64,000 bases of DNA from Adiantum capillus-veneris (GCA_014529385.2 CM043959.1:5670466-5734465); one strand, 5' to 3'; positions 21,935 through 34,202 are shown, counted from the stretch's first letter. Program-made: numbers and translations. The notes: generated by a model not told the origin, from the letters alone.

Positions 21935-22022
21935 CTATGTTCTCAAAGTAATCTCACAAAAATTCTCTCTTTAATTCTCCTAATTACGCTATCCTCAAAG
22001 TTCAAAGGCCATTTACATTACA
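21935..22022 (+). repeat. 3' LTR, right part (continuation of 3408-4892)
   Basis: CTATGTTCTCAAAGTAATCT to the terminal TTACA matches the last 88 bases of the LTR ending at 34958. Its position directly after the second copy of the 13-bp repeat shows that the LINE split the LTR. Confidence 0.85.
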
Positions 22023-22166
22023 TCATAAAGATGCTCATGCTAAGGACCATGCATATGTTGACATCGTGGGCCATCATTTGTTGTTGTTGATGTAGGCTTT
22101 GTAAAATACTAAAGGTTTTCATTTAGCAAAGATAAAATCCAATATTATTCAAACTTAACATTCCAT

Positions 22167-22425
22167 AAGAAATTGATGATTTTGACCACACCTTTGCGTT
22201 TAGAACACCTAAAAACCCTGAAAATGAATGTCTATATGAGTCATTCTGACATTCGGAGATGGAGAAAAATGCAGTTTTCATCTCCAAAAATTGCACGCCG
22301 TAGTTTTTGGAGATGAAAACTGCATTTTTCTCCCTCTCCGGATGTCAGAATGACTCATATACACATTCGTTTTTAGGGTTTTAAAGCGTTTCGGACACAA
22401 TGATGGTCGAAACCATCAAATTCTT
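22167..22425. mobile_element. Long hairpin (foldback MITE-like element)
   Basis: Two arms of about 124 bases (22167-22290 and 22304-22425) are imperfect reverse complements around a 13-base loop. The inner 60 bases are nearly perfect, for example CAGTTTTCATCTCCAAAAA against its complement at 22304-22322. The outer parts are more diverged. It lies in A/T-rich DNA just after the LTR. It is most simply a foldback-type MITE, and transcripts would form a long hairpin that could feed small-RNA processing. Confidence 0.7.
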
Positions 22426-23099
22426 TTTGTAATTGATAATTTTGTGAGATTTCTAAGTAAAATGATACTAAGGTTAAACAAGATATTAAGGTTAAAAAAG
22501 TACATTAAAGAAGAGAAATACACAATATGATCACAAACTCAATCGGACAATTCTACAGTCTTACTCTCAAAAGTTTGCTAGCGAGATTCTTATATATTGT
22601 CATATATATGTGGTTCAAAAACATATAAACATATCATCTGGCCGTCTCAAATCGTACCTTCCAGTGTTTCTTCACATGGCAACATCATGATTTTTATCCT
22701 CTACTTCAAATTTTCCCAAATAAACTCGCTCTATCATGCATCATATGTCTCTCTTTTTGTTCCAAGTAGACCTTAAGTTTTTTATCCCCTTTACTTTAAT
22801 CTTTGCAAAAGCTTCTCTCTCTCTTATCTTCTTAGCTTCTCTTTTTCTCCCTCATATTCTTAGTTTGGTGTTTGGAAACACTCGCTCGGTTTTCTCCTTG
22901 CTCGCTATTTAGTAACACTCCAGCAGCACAAGTGCACGCTCTCAACCATTGGGCTTGCGTTCTGCAAATGCTCTACAAAAATTGGGTTTGGAGCGACCGC
23001 TTGAGGTAGTCCCCCAAGTTACCAGGTGGGACGAGGCTCTTAGTTTAGAGGTCTCAAAAAACGAAAAAGAGCACAAAGTGGCGGCCGGGCCCCTGGGTT
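22426..23099. other. Upstream region of the KCS gene
   Basis: This A/T- and pyrimidine-rich DNA contains no ORF of note. It probably holds the KCS promoter. I see no further repeat structure. Confidence 0.5.
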
Positions 23100-23106
23100 T
23101 ATAAAT
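23100..23106 (+). promoter_or_regulatory. TATA box of the KCS gene
   Basis: TATAAAT stands in a G+C-rich context (GGGCCCCTGGGTT just upstream), 374 bases before the chosen ATG. It implies a leader of roughly 350 bases that includes a (GA)n tract at 23157-23196 and a short (GT)n at 23419-23435. Confidence 0.6.
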
Positions 23107-23154
23107 TGAAGGGCTTTGGCTCTTAAAACTGTCGAAGTACGTTGTGTGCTCGGG

Positions 23155-23156
<2 letters not shown>

Positions 23157-23196
<40 letters not shown>
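23157..23196. repeat. (GA)n tract in the KCS leader
   Basis: About 20 GA units lie between the TATA box and the ATG. GA/CT tracts are common in plant 5' leaders and promoters. Confidence 0.7.
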
Positions 23197-23199
<3 letters not shown>

Positions 23200-23479
23200 T
23201 CTGGTGTGTGTGGTGGTGCACAGCCTCGCACGTACTCTCGAGCACTACGCAGCTTAGCTTGTGTGCTGTCTAAGGGGAGCACGAGAGTTGTGAGAGAGAG
23301 AGAGAGCGTCTCTCAGCTCTGTACTGTGTATATCATGTATATAGCACTGCGGATGGTCACAGATTGTAACACAGCTAGATCTTAAGTCATTCTCTAGTTT
23401 GTATGTGAATTTTTGGACTGTGTGTGTGTGTGTGTGGAGAGACAGAGAGGAGGGGGGGCGAGGAGAGCGATATTTTAAC

Positions 23480-25015
23480 ATGGCAGCTGCACATCCTAGA
23501 GAAGATACTGTAGGCGCTGCAATATTGGGCAAGAGGAAGAAGGCCCCCACGTCTATTTCTAGTATTGCCCTGGTACTGTGCTTGGGCCTGATCATGACTT
23601 TTGTTCATGTCTCCACATTCGACACCGGCTTCTTTGATGCTGGATTCGGCTTCTCTAATTTGCGCGCCTTCTGCATGCTCCTCGGACATTACCGTCTCAC
23701 TGCAATCTGTTGGATCATTGCCAGCTTGCAGGGGGTTCTCGTCTTTCGTCGCTCCCGCTCCACCCAGCACTCATATCTTCTAGACTTCACCTGCTTCAAG
23801 CCTAGAGATTCCATGAAATGCAACTATGAAGTATCAGAGTTCCTAACTAGAAGCAACGCACACCGATTCACACTTCCAAGTATGCATTTCCAGCAAAAAA
23901 TCTTCATCCGCTCGGGCCTGCGAGAGGAGACATATCTCCCAGAGTGCATCATGATGAGCCCTGGAAATTCTACATTCGAGGATGCGCGTAATGAGGCAGA
24001 AGATGTGCTTTTCGGGTCTGTGCAGGACCTTCTTAGCCGAGCGAACATCCGTCCTCAAGACATCTCTATCCTCATCACAAATTGCAGTCTCCATAGCCCC
24101 ACCCCATCCTATGTCTCCATGATTGTCAATCATTTCAAGCTCAGAGAGGACTGCAAAGCTTTTCATCTGGGCGGAATGGGTTGCAGCGCTTCGCTGATCG
24201 CATGCAAGCTCGCAAGTGACCTCATGCGCTCTAAGCCGAATCAATATGCACTCGTCGTAAGCACTGAGAACATCTCTCTCAACTGGTATCCCGGCAACGA
24301 GAAGCATATGCTTGTCACCAATTGTCTCTTCAGAGTCGGATGTGCCGCCATGCTACTAACCAACAAAAACAGTGAGAGGGCAAGGTGTAAGTATGAGCTG
24401 CTGCATTTGGTAAGGACTCACAAAGCCGCAGAAGACAAGGCATTTGGGTGTGCAGGACAGGCAGAGGATAGTGAAGGAACTCCGGGTGTTGCCCTGACCA
24501 GAGACCTTATGGCTGTGGCTGCCGATGCACTCACAACCAACATACGCACTCTCGGCCCACTCATTCTACCTTACTCGGAGCAGCTCCGATATGTCTTCAG
24601 CCTTCTCTGCAGGGATATTTTGAATATGAAGGTGAAGCAATATCAGCCAGATTTCAAGCTTGCAGTGAAGCATTTTTGCCTGCATGCGGGTGGGCGTGCG
24701 GTGATAGATGAGATAAAAAAGAATCTTTATCTGGATGAGTACATAGTGGAGCCGACGCGATGCACATTGCAACGATGGGGAAATACGTCGGCGAGCTCAG
24801 TGTGGTATGTGTTGGCATACATGGAAGCAAGAGAGAGGATCAAAGCCAATGACAAAGTATGGATGCTTGGATTAGGGTCTGGATTCAAATGCAACAGTGC
24901 GGTGTGGAGGGCGATCTCAGACGTGCCGCTGTCGAAGTCCAATCCATGGGCCGATTGTCTTCATAGGTACCCTGTGGCTGAGGATCCCTCATTTACCAGG
25001 CACAAGCTGTCTTAA
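23480..25015 (+). CDS. KCS: 3-ketoacyl-CoA synthase (very-long-chain fatty acid elongase condensing enzyme)
   Basis: The intronless ORF encodes 511 aa, the usual size of the plant FAE1/KCS family. The enzyme condenses malonyl-CoA with long-chain acyl-CoA at the ER membrane, the first and rate-limiting step of very-long-chain fatty acid elongation for waxes, suberin and sphingolipids. Two hydrophobic segments (about residues 26-46 and 73-90) would anchor it. The catalytic triad is complete: Cys235 in HLGGMGCSASLIA, His402 in FCLHAGGRAVIDEI and Asn435 in RWGNTSASSVWY. LVTNCLFRVGCAAMLLTN is also typical. The ATG at 23480 (AACATGGCA) is preferred over one at 23399, which would add a microsatellite-encoded leader. 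I see no lesion, so this is the window's clearest functional host gene. Confidence 0.93.
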   Translation: MAAAHPREDTVGAAILGKRKKAPTSISSIALVLCLGLIMTFVHVSTFDTGFFDAGFGFSNLRAFCMLLGHYRLTAICWIIASLQGVLVFRRSRSTQHSYLLDFTCFKPRDSMKCNYEVSEFLTRSNAHRFTLPSMHFQQKIFIRSGLREETYLPECIMMSPGNSTFEDARNEAEDVLFGSVQDLLSRANIRPQDISILITNCSLHSPTPSYVSMIVNHFKLREDCKAFHLGGMGCSASLIACKLASDLMRSKPNQYALVVSTENISLNWYPGNEKHMLVTNCLFRVGCAAMLLTNKNSERARCKYELLHLVRTHKAAEDKAFGCAGQAEDSEGTPGVALTRDLMAVAADALTTNIRTLGPLILPYSEQLRYVFSLLCRDILNMKVKQYQPDFKLAVKHFCLHAGGRAVIDEIKKNLYLDEYIVEPTRCTLQRWGNTSASSVWYVLAYMEARERIKANDKVWMLGLGSGFKCNSAVWRAISDVPLSKSNPWADCLHRYPVAEDPSFTRHKLS

Positions 25016-25459
25016 CTCATGGCAGTAAGTCTGGGACTTTGACAATGGATCACTCTCTGGATATAAGGCGTCATGTGTTCGTCTCCCGCACAGAAAAGAA
25101 TGCCAATGTTCCAGAGGACTTTCCCTTAAGCAGCAATGCACTGCGATTTGCTCTTGAATGATCCTTTCATTTTAATAGCCATATTCATATTACTGTGGTC
25201 TCCTTTTTGGGCCAGCTTTGTAACCTCTTACAATTATCCCATTTTGCTGCCATTTGATTATACCACCTTAATAAGATGTTTTTCTACCTAGTAACATGCA
25301 TTTCTAGTTGACCACCTGCAATTGGCTTACATTGTCCATGGTAGTCTAGGTCTGAGTGCTACTGACTGCGTCGAAGCGACGACGATGTGAGGGCAGTGCT
25401 GAAATCATACTTGATTTCTTAAGCAAACACCATGGTGCTAATCAAAGAATTGGCAAATC

Positions 25460-25465
25460 AATAAA
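25460..25465 (+). terminator. Possible polyadenylation signal of KCS
   Basis: AATAAA lies 445 bases after the KCS stop. It is plausible but not unique, since other A/T-rich words lie nearer the stop. Confidence 0.3.
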
Positions 25466-26353
25466 AAGAGGCATGTACAGTAAGTAGCCTATTTATAATA
25501 TAGATGAATAGTTCTCAGGGACAACAACAAAAACAAGGAATTGACGAGTGCAACTGCCAACTAAAGTTTGCAAGTGGAGTATTAAGGGTTTTGTATGTAG
25601 ATTTTTAGGGTGAAAGGTAGTTTGCTTCGTGCCACAAAAACATCGCTGCACAGTGCAGACTCTTGAAAGAGTGAGGTACGTTGGTACAAAGGCAATTTGC
25701 CGAGACTCAAGAGTCAAGAGTGAGTGAGTGATGTGGGAATTCGCGGAAGAGAGAAAGGGTCTAGATGCGGTGATTTTCTGTATGTCATTTAATGAGGCTG
25801 CCTGCCCAATTCCAATTTCCAAGGGCAAGAGCAAGAGCAAGAGCAAGGGCATGTCCTAATCAGCTAGTTTGATCTCAATATATTGAAAAGGCTCTCGAGT
25901 CTCAATTATATGACAACTATCCATCCTTCCAAGTTCCATGTTCCATGTTCCTGCATGCGGCCGGGGTGGGGGAGGGGGAGGGAGAGGGGCGATGCTGCGA
26001 TGCCTTCAATGCTTGAAAGTGGCCTCTGATAGCGACGTTCATAAAAAATCCAGTTCAACCTTTAGAAGTTGGCATTGGGCCAGGGCCAGGGCCAAGGCTC
26101 AAGCGCTAGCTGCCTGCCCAGTGCCTCATCAATCAACATTTTGACGTGGATTTCCCATCAATATTGGCGAGCACCGGGGTTTCAGGCTTGAAGAAGACCG
26201 GCCGCGCAGATTAAATGGAGTCTTCTCACACATCTGCCTGTAAATTTATAAAGCTGACAGACTAGCTACATGTACTGATTGGTGAAGCTCGCTGCTCAAT
26301 GCCCTCCGATCCTAGGCTCCCTCCCTCAAGAGTCCCTCCCCGCCCCCCTTGAG
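25466..26353. other. Intergenic DNA without recognised genes
   Basis: I see no convincing ORF. A GCAAGAGCAAGAGCAAGAGC repeat lies at about 25823-25850, and a G-rich patch at 25962-25990. Confidence 0.5.
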
Positions 26354-26737
26354 GACTAAGTAACACCGGGTCTTAAATGAAGACCCCGTCATGGGATCGG
26401 CGGCGAGGAACGATGCGCACAAAAGCAGAGGCACGGAGTGCCGTCCGATTTTAAACGGCTTGTCCATGTTTACTTTTTGTGTCCATGTTTACTTTTTAGC
26501 ATTTTCGTTTACTTTATATATTTATGTTTTTCCTTTTAGACAACCAAACACCTGCGTGCATGTGGTAAGGATGTGTGCCTCTCACCGCGCCTCCTTGGGT
26601 TCAAATCCTGCCCGCCTTCCAATCTTGCTTACATTGACTTTTTGTCCGTTGTCCGCCGTCCTCGAGATCCCCCCCCACTTACCCTAAGCCGTCGATCCCA
26701 CCACTCGGGGTCATTTAAGACCCCGTGCCACTTAGTC
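26354..26737. mobile_element. Small TIR element (MITE-like)
   Basis: The left end GACTAAGTAACACCGGGTCT (26354 on) and the inverted right end (26737 back: GACTAAGTGGCACGGGGTCT) are related. The match continues through TTAAATGA and GGGATCG.CGGC to about 60 bases on each side. The 384-bp interior has no coding capacity. The superfamily is not assigned because the flanks show no clear target duplication. Confidence 0.55.
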
Positions 26738-26743
26738 ATGAGG

Positions 26744-26752
<9 letters not shown>

Positions 26753-26827
<75 letters not shown>
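26753..26827. repeat. (CT)n(CA)n compound microsatellite
   Basis: A CT run of about 38 bases is followed without break by about 37 bases of CA, next to the TIR element. Confidence 0.85.
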
Positions 26828-26829
<2 letters not shown>

Positions 26830-27182
26830 CAAATTTGAAGGGCAACTACTTTTCTTTGGAAGTCCATATAGAAAAAAAGGTATGGATAAAAAGGATTCTT
26901 AAATCCGGTCAATTTAAAAAAAAACCCAATATAGATAGTATTTCTTGAAGATTCACTCTCTCCTTCTCTCACTCTCTCTTTCGGAATCCCCCCTTGCCTC
27001 GCAATTTTGTATGCTACCTCGCATGCCGTCGATCTCTCCCTCTCTCCCTCGTATACTCACCTTACCGACCTACGACGGCTCTCTCTCTCCCCCCTCGGAG
27101 CCGTCATGTGCCCTTGGGCTGCTTCTCACTCAAGAGTCCTGCCTTGAGGGGGATCAGTGGGGCGGTCAGTGCATGGCCTGCA

Positions 27183-27184
<2 letters not shown>

Positions 27185-27233
<49 letters not shown>
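27185..27233. repeat. (CT)n microsatellite
   Basis: An uninterrupted CT run of about 48 bases. The long flanking ORFs (26945-27527) are microsatellite-driven and show no domain. Confidence 0.85.
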
Positions 27234-27235
<2 letters not shown>

Positions 27236-27715
27236 ACATTCTCTCTCTGTCTCTATGCTGCAAACAACATTCCAACTGTCGGAGATAAACATCGGCAACA
27301 AGACGGGCTTTGAGAGGTATGAGGACATAGGGGCATGCAGTGATGAGGCGAGGAAGGTGGAGGGGGGAGACGGAGAGGGGAAATGGCTGCAGGAGGGGCA
27401 GATCAGACAGGACGAGGTGGGTGACAGGGAATACAACGAGGGAGGTGGAGAGGGGTGCAAGCCAGGTGGCTCGGGATGGAAGGAGATAGGGTACATGGTG
27501 GGGCTATGGGTTTTTTTCGTTATTTAGCTCTCCCTCTCATTTCGTTATTTAGTTCTCCCTCTCATGCTGCTCATGCAGAGCCTCAGCCAAGCATGGCTGC
27601 CATTGCAAGTCGGAGAAGTAGAGCGACTGAGGAGGAGGGCGAGGGATGGCGAGAAAGGCACGCAGACACGTGGTGGGGGATATCCGGGGAGAATCTGCTG
27701 GCTAATAGGTTTTAT

Positions 27716-27880
27716 TATTGTAGAGCCAGTATGTCTGGGAGTAGGCTTGCCGAGGATGTTATCTCAATCTGGGAAGGCAAAGAACATGCAAAAGATTTTT
27801 CCCAAGAAGTTTTGTTTATCAAGATTGACTTTGATGAAGCCTACGACCTTCTACCTAGGGAGGCTCCATTGTTCTCGACA
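27716..27880 (+). pseudogene. LINE reverse transcriptase fragment
   Basis: The segment encodes EDVISIWEGKEHAKDFSQ followed by VLFIKIDFDEAYDLL, the L1 RT block with the first catalytic Asp. It resembles the equivalent part of the LINE at 18657-21763. No other RT blocks are found around it. Confidence 0.7.
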
Positions 27881-28417
27881 GTTTGAGAAAAGTTGGATTT
27901 GGGCCCCTAAACTAAGGTCTTATCTTTGGCAATGCGTGTACAAGAATTGCGATCAATGGCCTCTTATCAGAGTCATTTTCCCTCCAGAGATCCGTTAGGT
28001 AAGGTTTCCCCTTGGATTCTGGACCCTTATGTTTTGTAGTGGTAGTAGATGCAACTTGCAGGGCACAAGTGAACATTAGTTCTTGCATGTCCCATAAGGG
28101 AAGTTCCCACTACAATTATTTACAAATTCATAGTGGCTTATTGAAATGAAAATCTAAAATACTGTGCGAATATAAAATGGCCGAGAGTTATTGTTTGCAC
28201 CTCTTCATCAACTCCCAGCATTTCACTCTACAAAATCATCATCATCAACTCAATTAAAAAAATAAAATAGACAGCACATATTTAACCATTACGCCAACTA
28301 TCCCAATTGCAGCTAACCACTACAACGGGAGGGTGCTCAGTCTCATAATAGTGTTGTGGATGGAAGAGTAGGGATCAGGGGATGAATGAGGTTGTACCCT
28401 CCTGTCCATCTAAAGGC

Positions 28418-28479
<62 letters not shown>

Positions 28480-30318
28480 CAATGTCCATAGAATAATGCA
28501 CAATTGTACCTAATGGGTTGAATTTCCCTTGGTCTTAGGTTGAAGGGTATAGAGAAATCTACGTCAAATATCCACTATCCTTCCCACAGTCCCATAGATC
28601 CCCCCACATTTTAAAACCATTGTTGTGTAATGCACAATTGGGGAACACACCACTACTACTTCTCTTACTTACTAAGCTTGCAATTTTTATTCCTTCTACA
28701 AACGATATTCCACCTGCATGACTCCATAACAAAATTTGTGTCCAGAGGCTCAACTTCTTTTGAAAGAGTAACTCATTTTTGGAGTGTCGTACGGTCCTCA
28801 ATATTTTTTCTCTTATTAAACAGATGTCAATCAATAGATCCTCATTGTCAATGCGTCTAGAACCCATAGTAAGGTCGCGTCTTAAGAAGGGAATTTTAGA
28901 TGTATGAATATCCACGTGCAGACAATGCCCGTGAAGTTTCTAATCTTGGGACATCCTATAGTGGTATGTGAGGGTTTCATTCGGGTGCTAGCATCTGACA
29001 CAGGCACCTTTGGCTGGTCCTGTGGCTTTGACTTTATCCCCGATTGGCACAAATCCAAAAAGAACCTTCCAAAGAAGACTTGTCCCTTTCTTCACATTTG
29101 GCTTTTCATATGTTTCCAACTACTTGTTGAGACTATTTGCTTGCAGCCCACTTTTTGGACCATCTTGTTGAGGTGTTCGCTCCAAGCCTTTGAAGAGCAT
29201 AGCTTTTCATATATCGATTTAGTTTTGGGCAAGCAGAGCGGTCTTTCTCCAGGACACTTCCAAGCTTTCCAATCCAATGGTGTGGAGCAAGGAGGAAGGG
29301 TTGGGTGTGAGATTTTCCCAAGAAGTCTATCGATGAGGATCTCCTCTTGGAGTGAGAGATTGCATCATAGATTAAGATGTTCCAAGGATTTCTAGTCCCC
29401 TTTTTTATAGTCCCAAAAATGATCCAAGCTGACATAACCCTTATTATTAAGATTCCTAGCTACTTCAATCCAATGGTTCTTGTGGATTATTTGATTGTGA
29501 AGGGATGTTTTTTTATCTATAAAGGAGCTTACCAAGCATCTAGTATGAGAGGTTTTTTAATGATGTCTTCTTTCAAGAAAAGCATTTGTGTCTAAGCCAA
29601 ATAAGAGAATGGAGGAAAAGGTATTCCACCTTGAAAGAGACCACCTAACTATATGAGTCACTCTAAGACCAAGGAAGAGATGTTGAGATCAAGGAAAGAA
29701 ACTATGCTCACCTTGATGAATGATCCACAGAAATTGAAGGGGAAATCCCGAAGGTGATGGAACGCATCAAAGAAAGGCAAGCATTTTTGAAAAACATCCA
29801 GATGGGGCTAGGTCCCTCCCATGAGGATGAAGGTGCTATTTTACTCTAACATCCCCCCCTCCCCAAATTAGGGTTTTTGTGAATGGTACATAAGGGATAC
29901 TTTTATTATAAAAAGTGTCACATAAGTAGTATATGGAGATGATGCAATGAATTTTAGCCTCAAATTAGAACTAATTAGAATCTCAAAGGTCATAGAAAAT
30001 TTTTCCTAAATTTTGAGTGATAGATTATTAATAGAGAATAGAATTAGGATTTCAATGGGCAATTGCATGTTTTATGCTCACTGGCAGAGCAGCTCGTATA
30101 CAAAAGGGTAAAGACCTTTGCCTTTTCAACTGTAGTGATATGTGTCCTCTCTCATGGGTCTCCCCTCTGCAGATATTATATATACTAGCTCACACGACCC
30201 ACCACCTATGGCGAGTCTCGCTTGCTCTTACCAGCAGTACAATGATAAGGCCTTCGATAGAGGCACCACCTCCAATGGTGCTTGGGCATGCAAACACTAT
30301 CTACTTAAGCCCTACATT

Positions 30319-30320
<2 letters not shown>
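27881..30320. other. Decayed intergenic DNA
   Basis: Short ORFs on both strands (28559-28915 and 29133-29435 minus, 28904-29395 plus) show no domain I recognise. They may be old LINE-derived sequence given the neighbouring RT scrap. A (GA)n tract lies at 28420-28477. Confidence 0.4.
28420..28477. repeat. (GA)n microsatellite
   Basis: An uninterrupted GA run of about 57 bases. Confidence 0.85.

Positions 30321-30366
<46 letters not shown>
30321..30366. repeat. (GA)n microsatellite
   Basis: A GA run of about 46 bases inside a short ORF that it creates. Confidence 0.85.
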
Positions 30367-30368
<2 letters not shown>

Positions 30369-30647
30369 TGCTTGATTCCTATCTCTCTTACCTATAAATG
30401 ATGGCGCCCTTTCTCCCTATCTATCTTTTTTATTTGCAGCCCATTTCAATATACAAACTTCTATTTTGCTCTAATTTTCTATCTTGCCTTTCTCTTTGTC
30501 TATCTATTTGATTGGTTTTCATTTCAATATACAAACTTCTATTCCGCTCTAATTTTCTATCTTTCCTTTTTCCCTGTTTATCTATTTGATTTGGAATCCA
30601 ATTCAATGGACAAAATTCTATTCCGCTGCTCTAATTTGCTAATTCTC

Positions 30648-30652
30648 TCTCG

Positions 30653-30695
<43 letters not shown>

Positions 30696-30719
30696 CCCCC
30701 CCCCCCCCCCCCCCTCCCC
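30648..30719. repeat. (CT)n followed by poly-C
   Basis: CT-rich sequence and a pure CT run lead into about 22 C. Upstream, two imperfect copies of a TTCAATATACAAACTTCTAT unit lie at 30448-30560, with the start of the unit recurring near 30600. Confidence 0.8.
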
Positions 30720-31916
30720 ATATTTATCCCATTCCACAACACACTATCTTCTACCTCTCTCTCTATTTGATATGTAACCTATTTCAACATACAAACTTTA
30801 CCCCCAAAAGTGTTTCTAGGAGGAAGGGAGTGGAGAATATTTGGCCACAGTGGCATCTCATAGTGACTGCATGCAGCGGATGCATAGTGGTCACTCACAG
30901 TAGTGACTGTGGAAACTTCATGATCAAACCATGTTATGATATCAAATGTTATATCCAGTTGAGATATATCAAGCCCCGACTTAGCAAAACTGCATACAAT
31001 GGGGTTGATAACATGAAAACAATATGTACTTGGGAGCTCTCTAGCTCTATTAATGCATCCCAAAACTATCATACATTGAGGGAGCAACATCCCAAGGGGC
31101 CATACAATTCACAACCCAGTACAGGAGTATATTGTATGTTGCATTTGGAGATATTCCCTCTCTTTGCATCTACTAAAAATAGCCTAGAGCTTCCTGACCC
31201 CGAGCCTTGCCTTCAAGATTCAAGCGTATGTGTTTGCATCTGGAGAGACACCCTCACTGTTGCATCTAATAGCCTAGAGCTTCTTGGCCTACCCAACTTG
31301 GGCATATTCTGTAATGAGTGCATTCCAAAAAACGACATCCTGCATAGGAAGCTCCTCAAGCACTTTTTGTGCTTTGTGAAGTGCAATACATTTGGAATAC
31401 ATGTCAACCAAAGCAGTGCCAAGCAGGACGTTTTCTTTCAATAACCCTTGACTAACAATATCATCATGAATTCTTTTGTCCATATCAGCAAGTGCAAGTG
31501 TACATAATTGCATTTGGCCATTTCCATCAAGATGCAAGCGTATATGATTGCATCGGAGAGACACTCTCGCTTTGCATCTGTCAAAAATAGCCCAAAGCTT
31601 CTTTGCAATGCCCAAGTTAGGCATATCCTACAGTTAGTGCATTCCAAGAGACAATATCCTGCATAGGAAGCTCCTCAAGCACTTTTTGTGCTTTATGAAG
31701 TGCACTACATTTGGCATACATGTCGACCAAGGCAGTGCCATGCAAGGTGTTTTCCTTCAACATTGAATAATAATATCTTCATGAATTGTTGCCCATTTCA
31801 ACATCTTCTATAATGCCACATGCCTTCAAGGTGCTTGAGTGTACATGATTGCATTTGGATGGATGCAATTTCATGGCGATGGCATTGGCTGTGTGGCCTC
31901 GGGCTTTGAGGTTGTG

Positions 31917-32017
<101 letters not shown>

Positions 32018-32777
32018 CATGCGCTGAAAAAAACCCAGAGGTATTTGGCCCTGCTCTTTGACATATCTTGCAATCGGTGCATTCGAAAAGACGACAACCT
32101 GGACATGAAGCTTCTCAGGCACTTTTGTGCTTTATAAAGTCCACCACATTTGGCATACATGTTATGCCCACAATCAGTGCATTCCAAAAAACTACATCCT
32201 GCACAGGAAGCTCCTCAAGCACTTTTTGTGCTTTGTGAAGTGCAATACATTTGGAATACATGTCAACCAAGGCAGTGCCAAGCAGGACGTTTTCTTTCAA
32301 TAACCCTTGACTAACAATATCATCATAAATTCTTTTGTCCATATCAGCAAGTGCAAGTGTACATCATTGCATTTGGCCATTTCCATCAAGATGCAAGCGT
32401 ATATGATTTCATCGGAGAGACACTCTCGCTTTGCATCTGTCAAAAATAGCCCAAAGCTTCTTTGCGATGCCCAAGTTAGGCATATCCTACAGTTAGTGCA
32501 TTCCAAGAGACGATATCCTGCACAGGAAGCTCCTCAAGCACTTTTTGTGCTTTATGAAGTGCACTACATTTGGCATACATGTCGACCAAGGCAGTGCCAT
32601 GCAAGGCGTTTTCCTTCAACATTGAATAACAATATCTTCATGAATTGTTTTGCCCATTTCAACATCTTCTATAATGCCACATGCCTTCAAGGTGCTTGAG
32701 TGTACATGATTGCATTTGGATGGATACAATTTCATGGAGATGGCATTGGCTGTGTGGCCTCGGGCTCCGAGGTTGTG

Positions 32778-32952
<175 letters not shown>

Positions 32953-33575
32953 CATGCGCTGAAAAAAACTCAGAGGTATCTGGCCCTGCCCAAGTTTGAC
33001 ATATCTTGCAATCAGTGAATTCCAAAAGACAACAACCTGGACATGAAGCTTCTCAAGCACTTTTGTGCTTTATAAAGTCCACCACATTTGGCATACATGT
33101 TATGCCCACAATCAGTGCATTCCAAAAGACAACTTCCTGGACATAATAGAATGATCTTTTTCCTTCAAGATGCAAGCTCGGAGGGTTCACTATCCAGTAT
33201 CCCCCTATATAACGTGCGTTCACGGGGTATTTAAAAACCCCCTCTTTTAACATGTCTAAATGAATAAAATGACCCCTTACTTTAGGAAAATTTTCCAAAA
33301 TTGAATATTAAAACCCCTTATTTTAATGTATCTCTGTTAAATTGCCTAAAAATTTTGCATTTTAAAACCCCTCCTATTGAACTCATGTTATACATTAACA
33401 TGATTGCATAGTGCACCCCTCGAGGATGCAAGCATATGTGATTGCACCTAGAGAGACACCCTCGCTTTGCATCTGCCAAAAAGAGTCCCAAATATTCTTG
33501 GCTATGCCCAAGTTGGGCATATCTCGTAATCACAAAGACAACGTCCTAGATAGGAAGCTCCTCAAGAACTTTTTA

Positions 33576-34165
33576 TGCCATAAAATCTAATACCTAACCA
33601 ACCCAAATGATTTTCTCATATTAAACTGATCATTTAATGTGGGAGAATAAACGCGAACAAGGGTTAGAATATAGACACGTGTTTATGGATCTATCTCAAC
33701 ACGGGGCCAAGGTTAAAAGGGGTCCAAATGAGAGATGGTATGTGAAAGAGAAATGCTACCTAATGGATCTTAAAGACCGTAAGGTTAGCTTCATTAAAGA
33801 CCTCTAAAAGGTAGTGTTCAAAAGTCCTTTGACCTTAGGCAACCTTAGGCAAACTAGGATTGACCTTGAGGTGGAAATCCTACCCAAGCATGATGTGCTT
33901 GTTGGCTTACTAAGTGTTAGTGAGAACCTTACCCAAAAGCTTGAGGTGTTTCTCACACACTTAAATGACTAAAGTTCTTGAAGAATTCAATTCAAAGATA
34001 ACTCTCAAGAGCCATGAACTTTTCCACGCTTGATTGATTAAGTCCTCGGAGTATTCCATTCAACCAAATGACTTAATAAGCATAAAAGACACATGTTCAA
34101 ATGATCCTCCACATGTGGCTCACAAAGAGAAAAAAGAGGACACATGTCCAAACGAAATAATAAAA

Positions 34166-34202
<37 letters not shown>

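Larger units (their letters stand above)
3338..22022 (+). mobile_element. 3' end of a plus-strand Ty3 element (family of 33576-45180), split by nested insertions
   Basis: Positions 3341-3407 match the last 65 or so bases before the 3' LTR of the element at 33576-45180, including the purine-rich tract. From 3408 the LTR itself follows (TGTCATAGAATCT). The LTR is interrupted after 4892 and resumes at 21935-22022, ending in TTACA as the other copies do. The internal region upstream of 3341 has been replaced by the minus-strand Ty3 insertion. The relation is shown by long shared text, for example CAACCCAAATGATTTTCTCA. Confidence 0.8.

Noticed and set aside
23399-23479. Longer KCS start at 23399
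   Set aside because: The extra 27 residues are translated microsatellite (Val-Cys and Arg/Glu/Gly-rich) and match no KCS N-terminus. The ATG at 23480 has a better context and gives the family length.
26391-27886. ORFs of 98-177 aa around the CT tracts
   Set aside because: Their length depends on CT/GA repeats read in several frames, and none shows a domain apart from the LINE scrap at 27716-27880.
30767-31444. 225-aa plus-strand ORF
   Set aside because: Its second half is antisense to PPR relic text and its first half has no recognisable domain. It is most likely a chance ORF.
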